In this document: piece by piece, positions 1-9,185 of the stretch
Layout of the letters: every line of letters starts with the position of its first letter
Numbering within the stretch: position 1 is the stretch's first letter
DNA from: Erwinia amylovora
GTDB taxonomy: Bacteria > Pseudomonadota > Gammaproteobacteria > Enterobacterales > Enterobacteriaceae
NCBI RefSeq assembly: GCF_017161565.1
Contig: NZ_CP066796.1
Coordinates: forward strand, 1,488,001-1,552,000
Length of the DNA: 64,000 nt
Direction of reading: 5' to 3'
Translations under genes and position numbers: made by a program
The notes under the pieces: generated by a model
The model's database searches: none
What the model was told of the DNA's origin: nothing
Seen by the model: only the letters and a program-made list of their open reading frames with translations

Positions 1-205
1 CGAAGACTATACCACTGTAAAAAGAGTATTATAAAACAGCCGATTGTGAGTTTTGGAAATCAATATCTACGTTATTGCTCCCGAACAGAACTACGGCCAG
101 TGGCGCCTGCTTAATTAACGGGTGGCGTAGCGCAGATAAAGTGTACGGGTATGTCTGGTGCGATTGGCTGTTACCCCTCAACCGCAGATGAATTATGGAG
201 TCAAG

Positions 206-853
206 GTGAATTCTGTCAATCATTTACCTGCAAAAGCCTCTACGCGCCGTTCGCGCGCGGTAGCCGCGAAACGTTCGGCGATACTGGCGGCCGCGCTGGA
301 ATTTTTCTCACAGTATGGCATTCATGGCACTACCCTGGATAAGGTAGCTGAACGCGCAGGTGTCTCAAAAACTAATCTTCTCTATTATTTCCCGTCAAAA
401 GAAGAACTCTATATTGCGGTTTTGAAAGATTTGCTCGATGTCTGGCTCACCCCGCTGCGCGCGCTGCGCCCCGACCAGCCGCCGCTTGATGCTATTCGCA
501 ACTATATCCGCCTTAAGCTAGAAGTATCGCGAGACTATCCGCAGGCATCCAGGCTGTTCTGTCTGGAAATGCTGCAGGGTGCGCCGCTGTTAAAAGCAGA
601 GCTGGCAGGTGGACTGCGTGATCTTGTGGAGGAAAAAACAGCGGTTATAGAAGCCTGGATGTTACAGGGCGAACTGTCGGCGGTGCAGCCACAACATCTG
701 ATCTTTATGCTGTGGGCCACCACCCAGCACTATGCGGATTTTGCCACCCAGGTACAGGCAATAACCGGGCAGACCCTTATGGACGAACACTTCTTTAATC
801 AGACGGTGGAAAACGTCCAGCGCATGGTGGTTGAGGGCATACGCGTACGCTAA
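206..853 (+). CDS. rutR: RutR, TetR-family regulator of pyrimidine use
   Basis: This is a TetR-family repressor of about 215 residues that matches E. coli RutR along its whole length. In E. coli, RutR senses uracil and controls pyrimidine degradation and carbamoyl-phosphate genes. The N-terminal helix-turn-helix carries GVSKTNLLYYFPSKEELYIA, and the C-terminal ligand domain keeps EVSRDYPQASRLF and FFNQTVENVQR. I chose the GTG at 206 because GGAG at 197-200 sits five bases before it and the product then has the family length; an in-frame ATG at 188 is the alternative. The rut catabolic operon is not visible in the 205 bases upstream, so its targets here are unknown. Confidence 0.9.
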   Translation: MNSVNHLPAKASTRRSRAVAAKRSAILAAALEFFSQYGIHGTTLDKVAERAGVSKTNLLYYFPSKEELYIAVLKDLLDVWLTPLRALRPDQPPLDAIRNYIRLKLEVSRDYPQASRLFCLEMLQGAPLLKAELAGGLRDLVEEKTAVIEAWMLQGELSAVQPQHLIFMLWATTQHYADFATQVQAITGQTLMDEHFFNQTVENVQRMVVEGIRVR

Positions 854-877
854 ACAGACCGATTCCCGGGAGCGACA

Positions 878-1858
878 ATGGATTTCGTTTCACAGTTAAT
901 ACTGGGCGCAGCAGTCACTGTCGCCCTGTTAGGGCGCAGGATGCAGGTGTGGCAGGCGGCATTAGTTGGCGTGGTGTGCGGTACGCTACCCGATCTGGAC
1001 ATGTTTATCGACCGGGGTGATGCCATTCGCAATATGACTCAGCACCGGACTGATAGCCATTCCCTGCTTTGGCTGACACTGATATCACCTTTGCTGGCAT
1101 GTTTGCTCTGGCGCATATTCCGTCAGCCACCGGAGTTCGCCCGCTGGTGGACAGCCGTTTGGCTGGCGCTGATGACCCATCCTTTGCTTGATCTCACCAC
1201 GGTATATGGTACGCAGCTGGCGCTTCCTTTTACCGATCGCCCATTTGCCATTGGCTGTATGTCTGTTACAGACCCGCTGTACACTCTGCCGCTGTTGGTC
1301 GGCCTGGTTGCCGCGCTGTTATGGCGCAACAGAAGCGGATGGCGCTGTAACTCATTTGGCCTGATTTTTAGTTGTCTGTACCTTGCCTGGAGTATGGCGG
1401 CGCAAACGTGGGTCATCCAGGTCGCACATCGCCAGCTGCTGCTGCATCATGGAGACGTACGACAATTACTGGTTACCCCAACCGCGTTTAACACGCTGCA
1501 ATGGCGCATTGTGGTGATGACACCTGAAAGCTATCTCGAAGGATTCTATTCATTACTCAACCCGTTAAAGCCGCTGGTATTACGTACGCATGCCAGAGGA
1601 TGGGAGTTATATCAACAGTACAGTGCTAATCAGTACGTACAACGCGTAGCGTGGTTTAGCCGTGGTTTCTTTGCGATAAAAAGGGTGAATAACCGGGTTG
1701 AAATCACCGATTTGCGAATAGGGGAGGAAGCGGCCTACCCATTTTCCTTCGATCTCGGTCCCGAACCGCTGGATGATACTCCGGCAATACCTGAGCGGGT
1801 GGGTTTTGAGCGCCTGCCGTTAAGAAAGGCGCTGGATAAATTGTGGTCACGATTTTAA
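878..1858 (+). CDS. YdjM/DUF457-type inner-membrane metal-dependent hydrolase
   Basis: This 326-residue protein has several hydrophobic N-terminal segments with the conserved polar clusters of the YdjM/YbcI (DUF457) family: TLPDLDMF near residue 45, HRTDSHSLLW near 60, and HPLLDLTTVYG near 100. The His and Asp residues suggest metal binding; the family is called metal-dependent hydrolase, but its substrate is not established. The C-terminal 150 residues are more soluble. A GGGAG ribosome binding site lies just before the ATG. It starts 24 bases after rutR and may be cotranscribed with it. It converges on cycA across a hairpin. Confidence 0.75.
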   Translation: MDFVSQLILGAAVTVALLGRRMQVWQAALVGVVCGTLPDLDMFIDRGDAIRNMTQHRTDSHSLLWLTLISPLLACLLWRIFRQPPEFARWWTAVWLALMTHPLLDLTTVYGTQLALPFTDRPFAIGCMSVTDPLYTLPLLVGLVAALLWRNRSGWRCNSFGLIFSCLYLAWSMAAQTWVIQVAHRQLLLHHGDVRQLLVTPTAFNTLQWRIVVMTPESYLEGFYSLLNPLKPLVLRTHARGWELYQQYSANQYVQRVAWFSRGFFAIKRVNNRVEITDLRIGEEAAYPFSFDLGPEPLDDTPAIPERVGFERLPLRKALDKLWSRF

Positions 1859-1879
1859 AGCTATGGACGTCTGTGGCAT

Positions 1880-1905
1880 AAGGCGGTTTTTGGTTTTACC
1901 GCCTT
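1880..1905. terminator. Bidirectional intrinsic terminator between the DUF457 gene and cycA
   Basis: An 8-bp inverted repeat (AAGGCGGT at 1880-1887 and ACCGCCTT at 1898-1905) is flanked by T-rich or A-rich bases on both sides. It lies between two convergent genes and fits a terminator working in both directions. Confidence 0.75.
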
Positions 1906-1931
1906 TTGCCTGGCGCTGGTCCGTTGTCAGG

Positions 1932-3326
1932 TTACCCCGCTTTACGCTTGCGCAAGAACCAACCCACTGCCAGCATCACAAACCACAGTGGCGTTACCAT
2001 CAGCGCGTGGCGAGTATCGTCTTCCAGCGTCAGCAGAACCAATACAAAGGCAAAGAATGCCAGGCATACCCAGCACATAAATTTACCCAGCGGCATTTTA
2101 TAATCCGACTTAGCGTGAAGCTGCGGATGCTTCTTGCGATATGCCAGATATGAGCAAAGGATAATGGTCCAGACAAACATAAACAAAATGGCTGATACGG
2201 TGGTGACCAGCGTAAACACCGTCATGACGTTCGGGATCAGATAAATTAGCGCGACACCTCCCAGCAGACACAGGCAGGAGAAAAGCAGACCGATGGTAGG
2301 TGCTGCGCGACTCGAAAGGATACCAAAACTGCGATGTGCCACACCCTGCTGTGACAGGCCGTAAAGCATACGGCTGGTAGAGAAGATGCCGCTATTTGCC
2401 GACGAGGCTGCGGACGTCAGCACCACGAAGTTGACAATGCTAGCGGCTGCCGGCAAGCCAATCAGCACAAACATTTCTACAAACGGGCTGCGATCGGCTA
2501 CCACGTGATCCCATGGAGTGACGGCCATAATCACTATTAGCGCCAGAACATAGAACATGATAATGCGCAATGGGATAGCATTAATCGCACGCGGCAGCAC
2601 GGTTTTTGGGTTATGAGTTTCCGCTGCCGCCGTGCCAACCAGTTCGATGCCAACAAAGGCGAATACCGCAATCTGGAAACCAGCAAAAAATCCACTCAAG
2701 CCTTTAGGGAACAAACCACCATGATCCCAGATATTGCTCAGTGCAGCGTGGCTGCCGCCCGGGGAAGGGTAGTGCAATGCCACCAGCACGATGCCACAGA
2801 CGATCAGCGCCACAATGGCGACAATTTTAATGATTGCAAACCAGAACTCCATTTCGCCAAACAGCTTTACTGTGGCTATGTTCAGAGACAAGAACACGAA
2901 AATGCAGAGAAGGGCGCTCATCCATATGGAGAAATTGGGCAACCAGAGTTGAAAATAGGAACTGATGGCAACAACATCGGCAATACCGGTAACCACCCAG
3001 CAGAACCAGTAGGTCCAGCCAGTGAAGTAACCAGCCCACGGCCCCAGCAGATCGGCGGCAAAGTCGCTAAAGGACTTGTACTCAAGATTGGATAGCAGCA
3101 GTTCACCCATTGCCCGCATGACAAAGAACAGCATAAAGCCGATGATCATGTAAACAAATATGATCGACGGCCCGGCAAGGCTGATGGTTTTGCCAGAACC
3201 CATAAACAGGCCAGTGCCAATTGCGCCACCGATGGCGATTAGCTGGATATGACGATTGTGCAGATTGCGCCGGAGCGTGTCGGGTGCTTCTACACAGGAG
3301 ATAGGCTCTTTTATTTGATCAACCAT
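1932..3326 (-). CDS. cycA: CycA, D-serine/D-alanine/glycine permease
   Basis: This 464-residue amino-acid/proton symporter of the APC superfamily imports glycine, D-alanine and D-serine across the inner membrane. It is near-identical to E. coli CycA through the first helices (HIQLIAIGGAIGTGLFMGSG), the central AFVGIELVGTAAAET segment and the GKFMCWVCLAFF region. About twelve hydrophobic segments are apparent. It stands alone on the minus strand with an AGGAAACCCC ribosome binding site. In E. coli the mRNA is repressed by the small RNA GcvB; I did not identify that pairing site here. Nothing looks broken. Confidence 0.95.
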   Translation of the reverse strand: MVDQIKEPISCVEAPDTLRRNLHNRHIQLIAIGGAIGTGLFMGSGKTISLAGPSIIFVYMIIGFMLFFVMRAMGELLLSNLEYKSFSDFAADLLGPWAGYFTGWTYWFCWVVTGIADVVAISSYFQLWLPNFSIWMSALLCIFVFLSLNIATVKLFGEMEFWFAIIKIVAIVALIVCGIVLVALHYPSPGGSHAALSNIWDHGGLFPKGLSGFFAGFQIAVFAFVGIELVGTAAAETHNPKTVLPRAINAIPLRIIMFYVLALIVIMAVTPWDHVVADRSPFVEMFVLIGLPAAASIVNFVVLTSAASSANSGIFSTSRMLYGLSQQGVAHRSFGILSSRAAPTIGLLFSCLCLLGGVALIYLIPNVMTVFTLVTTVSAILFMFVWTIILCSYLAYRKKHPQLHAKSDYKMPLGKFMCWVCLAFFAFVLVLLTLEDDTRHALMVTPLWFVMLAVGWFLRKRKAG

Positions 3327-4015
3327 TGGGGTTTCCTGTCCAGTTTTATTGAAAATAAAGCTCTGTTGGCTTTTAACGTATCAGAAGATGTCAGCGTTGT
3401 GCGTTCAAGAGCTTAACGCAAAACTTCCCGCTATAAAGCAAAATTGAGGCTAAACTGTTAACAGGGCGTATTGGCTGGTTAAAAACGCGCCACCGGATCG
3501 TGCCAAAGCGGTACCGGGCGCCGGGTGACAAAAGAAAAGATGACTCCTGAGAGCAACGTTCATTGGCAATCGTCAGGAAACCTGTGCGATACGCCTGATC
3601 CATCATCCCTAAGCCAAACGGTGACAAAATTTGAATAAAAGTAACCTTCAACTGAACTTTTTGTTGCTGATGTTGGCGTAAACCTGCTTGTGAAGCTGTA
3701 GTAATGCTGTCGATTCCGCTAAACTTACAGCAGGCAAAAAGAGTCACCAGCTGGTCAAAATTATTGAATGTTTATAGTAAAAATCCTATGCTTACCGGGC
3801 GTGCACAGGTCGTACGGTGCAGGACAAAAATAATTACTGACGTTATTCGTTTATCAGCGCATTTTCCGCCTGGTATCAACCAATCATGTGACATGGCCCG
3901 GTTCCTGAAGCTTAATTCTGGTGATAAGAAGGCTCGATTGAGTTCTTTTTGCTACTTTCGGTCTACATAACAATAATTTGGATGAAGGTGTCGGCCTTCC
4001 TCCTCTGAGGCATTG
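3327..4015. other. Intergenic region between divergent cycA and sdiA
   Basis: This stretch of about 690 bases must hold the cycA and sdiA promoters. The open frames within it (118 codons on the minus strand at 3391-3747 and 88 codons on the plus strand at 3704-3970) have no recognisable family, no good ribosome binding site and unusual composition, so I do not call them. It is AT-rich near 3610-3680 and 3750-3850. I saw no convincing operator or hairpin. Confidence 0.6.
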
Positions 4016-4738
4016 ATGACATCTGAAAACTATTTCATTTGGCGAGCAGATATCAAATCAGCCTATGAAAAAGGCAGTGGCATTGATCACATTACACGGC
4101 TAATTGAGCAACAGTTGAGAGCACTGGAACTCGATTTTTACTCACTTTTTATTCGGCATCCTGTGCCATTTACCCGGCCGAAGACCTTTCTCTATAGTAA
4201 TTATCCACAAGACTGGCTTGATCATTATTGGCGAGAAGGTTTCTATCAGCTTGATCCCGTGCTGGAAATGTGCAGCTCGCCAGGAAAAATATGGCTTTGG
4301 GACGATAAAACAATAAGCGCTGGTTTATGCGTTTTTGAACATGCCAGAAATTACGGTATTTTTCATGGCCTTTCTTGCTCTGTAATGGCCAGCAATAGAT
4401 CCGTGGGTATCTTATCGATGTCAACAGCAAACTCGCAAAAACTCATAAAGTTAACGACGGAGACGGAGCTTAAAATACAGTATGTATTGGAATTATCGAT
4501 GGCTGCCCTGATTAATATTAATGATATTTCCATGGCGACGACTAAACTGGATTTCAGCGAACGAGAATTAGAAATACTCAAATGGACCGCCGAGGGAAAA
4601 ACATCGGCTGAAATATCATTGATCCTCTCTATCTCGCAAAACACCGTTAACTTCCACCAGAAAAAGATGCAGAAAAGGTTTAATGCGCCTAACAAAACTC
4701 AAATTGCCTCCTATGCAGCAGCAATCGGTTTAATCTGA
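4016..4738 (+). CDS. sdiA: SdiA, LuxR-type acyl-homoserine-lactone receptor
   Basis: This 240-residue quorum-sensing transcription factor aligns with E. coli SdiA end to end. The N-terminal autoinducer domain keeps the invariant ligand-pocket residues of the family: Trp and Tyr in YPQDWLDHYW, Asp-Pro in YQLDPV, Trp in KIWLW and Gly in FHGLS. The C-terminal DNA-binding domain has SERELEILKWTAEGKTSAEI and NTVNFHQKKMQKR, with the usual Glu, Leu and Gly. The ATG at 4016 follows TGAGG at 4006-4010. Unlike in E. coli, a synthase gene follows on the same strand, so this receptor probably has its own signal. Residues outside the pocket diverge more than the DNA-binding domain. Confidence 0.93.
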   Translation: MTSENYFIWRADIKSAYEKGSGIDHITRLIEQQLRALELDFYSLFIRHPVPFTRPKTFLYSNYPQDWLDHYWREGFYQLDPVLEMCSSPGKIWLWDDKTISAGLCVFEHARNYGIFHGLSCSVMASNRSVGILSMSTANSQKLIKLTTETELKIQYVLELSMAALININDISMATTKLDFSERELEILKWTAEGKTSAEISLILSISQNTVNFHQKKMQKRFNAPNKTQIASYAAAIGLI

Positions 4739-4747
4739 AAATGTCAT

Positions 4748-4792
4748 AACTACCAATTTTGGTAGTTTCCTATTGCAAGGTGGTTGTCTAAC
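4748..4792 (+). promoter_or_regulatory. lux box and luxI promoter
   Basis: Positions 4748-4767 form a perfect 20-bp palindrome (AACTACCAA, TT, TTGGTAGTT) that fits the LuxR-family consensus NNCT-N12-AGNN exactly. A TCTAAC element at 4787-4792 could be the -10 box. With that -10, transcription would start near 4800 and the box centre would lie at about -42.5, the classical position for LuxR-type activation through the -35 region. The sequence and spacing are seen; binding by SdiA is inferred. A terminator is less likely because no T run follows the repeat. Confidence 0.75.
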
Positions 4793-4865
4793 CTGCGCCC
4801 AAAGTCATACAGCTGCTCAAACCGTCAGGAAAGGCGCTCCCAAGGGAATGCGACCGGGGATCAAA

Positions 4866-5489
4866 ATGAAAATCATTCAGACCAAGCTCAGGGATATGCC
4901 ATCCTCTTTACTGGCAGAGTTAGGGAGTTATCGCTACAACGTGTTTGTCAAAAGCGAAGGATGGGCTATTCCATCACGTCTGAGCTCACCCGGGCAGGAG
5001 TACGATCGTTACGATTGTTCAGATGTAATCTGTCTGATCGCCTGGACTGCGCAGTATGGCATTTGTGGTTATGCCCGCCTGTTGGCCGGCAGCAGCGGCT
5101 TGAAAGCAGGGGTTACACCTGGTACGGCTGAAAATGACACCGTTTGGGAAATGTCGCGCTTGTCTGCCCGGCTGGAAATTGATGCTGAATTGCCGTTAAA
5201 TATTCTGTGGCATGCGACACAGCTGGCTGAACAATCAGGAATACATTTTCTGTATAGTGCTGCAACGCCGATGCTGGAAAAGATGTTTGACCAACATCAA
5301 ATCAATTATCAATCTCTGATGCCGGAGGTTGTTCAGTCCGAAGATAATCCGTTTGCGATAAAAATACCGGTTAACCAGCCCTTTCTTGCGGCAAAATTCT
5401 GTGGCGCTCGGCGCTTCAGTCCTGAAGAGGTGCTACCCACATTCGGCGTCTCCGCCAATTTTGGGCTGCGTGGACGCCATAAAGATTAA
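4866..5489 (+). CDS. LuxI-family acyl-homoserine-lactone synthase
   Basis: This 207-residue autoinducer synthase would make an N-acyl homoserine lactone from S-adenosylmethionine and acyl-ACP. The family's invariant residues are present in order: Arg and Phe in YRYNVFVKSEGW with the GW pair, the two Asp of EYDRYD, Arg in GYARLL, and Glu and Arg in WEMSRLSA. I chose the ATG at 4866 because GGGGA at 4856-4860 gives good spacing and the length fits; upstream in-frame codons would add 31 atypical residues. It lies 127 bases after sdiA on the same strand, behind a lux box. It resembles the ExpI/PhzI type, but the acyl chain cannot be predicted from sequence. Confidence 0.92.
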   Translation: MKIIQTKLRDMPSSLLAELGSYRYNVFVKSEGWAIPSRLSSPGQEYDRYDCSDVICLIAWTAQYGICGYARLLAGSSGLKAGVTPGTAENDTVWEMSRLSARLEIDAELPLNILWHATQLAEQSGIHFLYSAATPMLEKMFDQHQINYQSLMPEVVQSEDNPFAIKIPVNQPFLAAKFCGARRFSPEEVLPTFGVSANFGLRGRHKD

Positions 5490-5493
5490 ACGC

Positions 5494-5825
5494 CTACCAT
5501 TTTGACCACAGCACCACCAGAACCCATGCTGCTAACCCCCAACATGAAACCGCTGCCAGCAGCGCTGCTGGCAGCCGCATCAGTGTAGAAAAGTACCAAA
5601 GTGACAGCAGATAAAAAAATAAGGCAGTATTGCCCACATACCGAAAATGATGGTGGTACGCAGCGCTTCAGTTCCGCGCTCACTGGCAACAATGAAATGC
5701 GCCAGCAGGGCGAAGGTAGGGAAAAGCGGTATCAACCCGGCAAGGTAGTAGTGACGCGTTTTCGACAGAATGGCTATCAACACCACTACTGCCGCCCCTA
5801 AAACTGCTTTGAAAAGTAATCCCAT
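5494..5825 (-). pseudogene. glpM/ydgC-family membrane protein gene with a -1 frameshift
   Basis: The gene begins MGLLFKAVLGAAVVV and matches the GlpM/YdgC inner-membrane family (about 110 residues) through FGMWAILPYFF, then stops early after ICCHFGTFLH. Adding one base to a run of seven identical bases (A on the plus strand at 5613-5619) restores YLLSLWYFSTLMRLPAALL and a family-like C terminus ending LVVLWSKW at the TAG at 5494-5496. So one base is missing from what should be an eight-base run. It may be a true inactivation, phase variation by slippage, or a sequencing error. The restored stop lies four bases from that of the convergent luxI. Confidence 0.85.
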
Positions 5826-5921
5826 TGCTCTGTTCAACCAGCTAAAACTTTAAAGTGTGATAAAACCGTTGAAAAAGCAATGGGCAATTTCTCTCTGCCA
5901 GCAGCAGAATGCTGATGGTTT

Positions 5922-6146
5922 TTACTTGCGAAAGGCTTGTTTGATTTGATTGACGGTATTACTGAAGACTTTTGCCTGCTGCGGGTCTTCTAAATCAGCG
6001 ATGCAGCGTTCCATTTTAATGATAACTTTACCGGCATCCGCCTGACCCATTGCTTTAAGCATCAGCGTGACCAGCGCTTTCATGCAGGTCACTTCATTAG
6101 CCAACTCCTGGGCTTCTTCGCTGGTTGAAAAGTCAATCTGACTCAT
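5922..6146 (-). CDS. yecF: YecF, DUF2594 small cytosolic protein
   Basis: This 74-residue protein of unknown function belongs to the YecF (DUF2594) family, recognised by [19 protein letters not shown] and [19 protein letters not shown]. It is mostly helical with no signal or membrane segment. A GGGAGAG ribosome binding site precedes the ATG. In E. coli, yecF lies between sdiA and uvrY in the same relative orientation, so this locus is conserved apart from the luxI and glpM insertion. Confidence 0.9.
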   Translation of the reverse strand: MSQIDFSTSEEAQELANEVTCMKALVTLMLKAMGQADAGKVIIKMERCIADLEDPQQAKVFSNTVNQIKQAFRK

Positions 6147-6629
6147 AATCTCTCCCGTTAGTCATAAAACCGTGTCGCCAACGCCTGTGGCAGCCACTAA
6201 AGTTGCTGAAAGTATATCATATAGTAGCGCCAAGGAATCAAAGTATAAGTTGAATGCTGTACGTCTGAGTTCACGCTTTTCAGGCAGAAAATAGGTTGAG
6301 ATGAAGCCTGTTATGGCAGCATAATGGGCGATAGACAAAACCATCAGCTAAGTATAATAAGCTTGCTGCAATTTAATGCATTGTTATATATAGTTTATTT
6401 GAAGAAATCCCTCATCAATTATATGTAACTTCTCAATATTAAAACTTATCGTTAAAATGTTAATCTGCTGGCTGGTGGCCTTATTCCCGATCGATTTAAT
6501 ATTACCCGTTATTTGCAGTTGTTCCGACTGCTACGTTATTTCTGTTCTAACAGCAGGGAAAAAGGAGTAAGATAACCGACCTGCCACTGTCACAATAGTT
6601 ACCTGCCTTAGCTATTTAGGGAGCTTCGT
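6147..6629. other. Intergenic region between yecF and uvrY
   Basis: This AT-rich stretch of about 480 bases holds the divergent yecF and uvrY promoters. A hydrophobic 37-codon frame at 6457-6570 (starts MLICWLVALF) has no ribosome binding site, and a 60-codon minus-strand frame at 6162-6344 has no known family. I do not call either. No clear operator was seen. Confidence 0.55.
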
Positions 6630-7289
6630 TTGATTAGCGTTTTTCTTGTTGATGACCATGAGCTGGTGCGCGCAGGTATTCGACGCATCCTGGAAGATAT
6701 CAAAGGTATTCAAGTGGTCGGTGAAGCTAACTGTGGCGAAGATGCAGTCAAGTGGTGCCGCACCCACCGTACTGATGTGGTACTGATGGACATGAATATG
6801 CCGGGTATTGGTGGTCTTGAAGCGACACGAAAAATTATTCGTTACGCGCCAGATTGTAAAATCATCATGTTGACCATCCATACTGAAAACCCGCTACCCG
6901 CTAAAGTGATGCAGGCGGGAGCTTCCGGGTATCTGAGCAAAGGTGCTGCACCGCAGGAAGTGGTCAGCGCAATCCGTTCGGTTCATTCAGGCCAGCGCTA
7001 CATTGCTTCTGATATCGCTCAGCAGATGGCGTTGAGCCAGCTTGAGCCGCAAAAGTCAGAATCTCCGTTTTGCTGTTTGTCGGAACGTGAATTGCAGATT
7101 ATGCTGATGATTACCAAAGGCCAGAAGGTGACGGAAATTTCCGAACAGCTTAATTTGAGCCCTAAAACCGTCAACAGCTATCGCTACCGCATGTTCAGCA
7201 AACTCAGCATCAGCGGTGACGTAGAGTTGACGCATCTGGCCATTCGACATGGTCTGTTCAGTGCGGAGTCATTAATCAGTAGTGAGTAA
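6630..7289 (+). CDS. uvrY: UvrY, response regulator of the BarA/UvrY (GacA) system
   Basis: This 219-residue FixJ/NarL-type response regulator is the partner of the sensor kinase BarA. In Enterobacterales it activates the small RNAs CsrB and CsrC and so controls virulence, motility and carbon use. The receiver domain has the acidic pair in FLVDDHE, the phosphoacceptor Asp in VLMDMNMPG and the Lys in YLSKGAAP. The C-terminal LuxR-type helix-turn-helix has [15 protein letters not shown] and [13 protein letters not shown]. The start is TTG at 6630, as in E. coli, behind AGGGAG at 6618-6623. It overlaps uvrC by 8 bases, so the two are cotranscribed and translationally linked. Confidence 0.96.
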   Translation: MISVFLVDDHELVRAGIRRILEDIKGIQVVGEANCGEDAVKWCRTHRTDVVLMDMNMPGIGGLEATRKIIRYAPDCKIIMLTIHTENPLPAKVMQAGASGYLSKGAAPQEVVSAIRSVHSGQRYIASDIAQQMALSQLEPQKSESPFCCLSERELQIMLMITKGQKVTEISEQLNLSPKTVNSYRYRMFSKLSISGDVELTHLAIRHGLFSAESLISSE

Positions 7290-9114
7290 TGTGTTTGATT
7301 CAAAATCTTTCCTTAAAACGGTCACCAGCCAACCGGGCGTCTATCGAATGTACGATGCGGGGGGAACGGTAATCTATGTTGGTAAAGCGAAAGATCTTAA
7401 AAAACGGCTTGCCAGCTATTTTCGTGGCAACCTCGCCAGCCGTAAGACCGAAGCGCTGGTGGGATTGATCGAGCAGATAGACGTGACGGTAACCCACACG
7501 GAAACCGAAGCGCTGCTGCTGGAACACAATTATATTAAGCTCTATCAGCCTCGTTATAACGTGCTGTTGCGCGACGATAAGTCCTATCCCTATATTTTTC
7601 TCAGCGCCGACCATCATCCACGTCTTGCCAGCCATCGCGGTGCTAAACATGCCAAAGGCGAATACTTCGGCCCTTTCCCCAATGGCTATGCGGTACGTGA
7701 AACCCTGTCGCTATTGCAAAAAATTTTCCCGGTTCGCCAGTGCGAAAACAGTGTTTACCGTAATCGCTCGCGACCTTGCTTGCAGTATCAGATTGGACGC
7801 TGTCTCGGGCCATGTGTTGCAGGACTGGTCACTGAAGATGAATATGCCCGTCAGATCGACTACGTTCGCTTATTTCTCGCCGGCAAGGACGACCAGGTGC
7901 TCAACCAGCTGGTAATGAGAATGGAACAGGCTAGCCGCGACTTGCGCTTCGAAGAGGCTGGACGTCTGCGCGATCAAATCCAGGCAGTACGCCGGGTTAC
8001 GGAAAAACAGTTTGTTTCCAATCAGGGTGATGATATGGATGTCATCGGCGTCTCTTACGATTCCGGTATGGCCTGTCTGCATGTGCTGTTTATCCGTCAG
8101 GGAAAGGTGCTTGGCAGCCGCAGCTATTTTCCCAAAGTACCTGGCGGCACCGAGCTGTCCGAGGTCGTGCAAACCTTTGTTGGCCAGTTTTATCTGCAGG
8201 GTAGCGAGGCTCGAACCCTGCCTGCTGATATCCTGATTGACTTCACGTTACCGGAAAAAGAGTTGCTTGCGGCCTCCCTGTCGGAGCTGGCAGGGCGGCG
8301 AGTCACTATTCAGAGCAAGCCGCGCGGCGACCGTGCTCGTTACCTGAAGCTGGCGCGCACCAACGCGGCTACCGCTTTGATCTCCCGCCTGGCGCAGCAC
8401 TCAACAATCCACCAGCGTTTGGCAGAGCTGGCGCAAACGCTGAAATTGCCGGCCATCCGCCGTATGGAGTGTTTTGATATCAGTCATACGATGGGTGAAC
8501 AAACCGTTGCTTCGTGCGTGGTTTTTGACGCGAATGGGCCGGTACGCAGTGAATATCGCCGCTACAATATCAGCGGTATCACGCCTGGCGATGATTATGC
8601 CGCGATGGATCAGGTACTGCGTCGTCGTTACAGTAAAGCTATTGAACAGAGTAAAATCCCGGATGTGATCGTCATTGATGGCGGAAAGGGGCAGCTGGCA
8701 CAGGCCAAAGAGGTCTTTGCGCAACTTGATGTCGTCTGGGACAAATCACATCCGCTGTTGCTGGGTGTGGCAAAAGGCAGCGATCGTAAAGCCGGACTTG
8801 AAACGCTTTTTCTGGAGCCGGAGGGGGAAGGCTTTTCTCTGCCGCCGGATTCCCCGGCGTTGCATGTCATACAGCATATCCGGGATGATTCCCACAATCA
8901 TGCCATCACGGGGCACCGTAACAAGCGCGCCAAAGTGAAAAATACCAGCGCTTTGGAGACTATCGAAGGTATTGGGCCAAAGCGCCGCCAAATGCTACTA
9001 AAATATATGGGCGGCCTGCAGCCGCTCATCAATGCCTCGATGGAGGAGATTGCCGGCGTACCGGGGATTTCACACGCGCTGGCCGAGAAAATCTTTCATG
9101 CGCTGAAACACTAA
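7282..9114 (+). CDS. uvrC: UvrC, excinuclease subunit C
   Basis: This 610-residue subunit of the UvrABC nucleotide excision repair nuclease makes both cuts around a DNA lesion. An N-terminal GIY-YIG nuclease domain ([20 protein letters not shown], residues 20-40) cuts 3' of the damage. A UvrB-interacting UVR motif follows near residue 205 ([12 protein letters not shown]). Then come the RNase H-like domain for the 5' cut ([19 protein letters not shown] and [11 protein letters not shown]) and a C-terminal helix-hairpin-helix pair ([11 protein letters not shown] and [13 protein letters not shown]). Translation begins at GTG 7282 inside the end of uvrY. Length and motifs are complete. Confidence 0.97.
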   Translation: MSNVFDSKSFLKTVTSQPGVYRMYDAGGTVIYVGKAKDLKKRLASYFRGNLASRKTEALVGLIEQIDVTVTHTETEALLLEHNYIKLYQPRYNVLLRDDKSYPYIFLSADHHPRLASHRGAKHAKGEYFGPFPNGYAVRETLSLLQKIFPVRQCENSVYRNRSRPCLQYQIGRCLGPCVAGLVTEDEYARQIDYVRLFLAGKDDQVLNQLVMRMEQASRDLRFEEAGRLRDQIQAVRRVTEKQFVSNQGDDMDVIGVSYDSGMACLHVLFIRQGKVLGSRSYFPKVPGGTELSEVVQTFVGQFYLQGSEARTLPADILIDFTLPEKELLAASLSELAGRRVTIQSKPRGDRARYLKLARTNAATALISRLAQHSTIHQRLAELAQTLKLPAIRRMECFDISHTMGEQTVASCVVFDANGPVRSEYRRYNISGITPGDDYAAMDQVLRRRYSKAIEQSKIPDVIVIDGGKGQLAQAKEVFAQLDVVWDKSHPLLLGVAKGSDRKAGLETLFLEPEGEGFSLPPDSPALHVIQHIRDDSHNHAITGHRNKRAKVKNTSALETIEGIGPKRRQMLLKYMGGLQPLINASMEEIAGVPGISHALAEKIFHALKH

Positions 9115-9185
9115 GCATTGCAACACCTTTAGCAATATAGGAACATAGGGTCTAATTGGACTTTGCCCAGACAGTTAGCATAACT

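Noticed and set aside
3391..3747. A 118-codon minus-strand frame upstream of cycA
   Set aside because: No family, no ribosome binding site, and placed in a promoter region.
4748..4767. The palindrome after sdiA as a terminator
   Set aside because: No T run follows, and it fits the lux-box consensus and spacing better.
6457..6570. A hydrophobic 37-codon leader-like frame before uvrY
   Set aside because: No ribosome binding site or known relative; kept only as a note in the intergenic entry.
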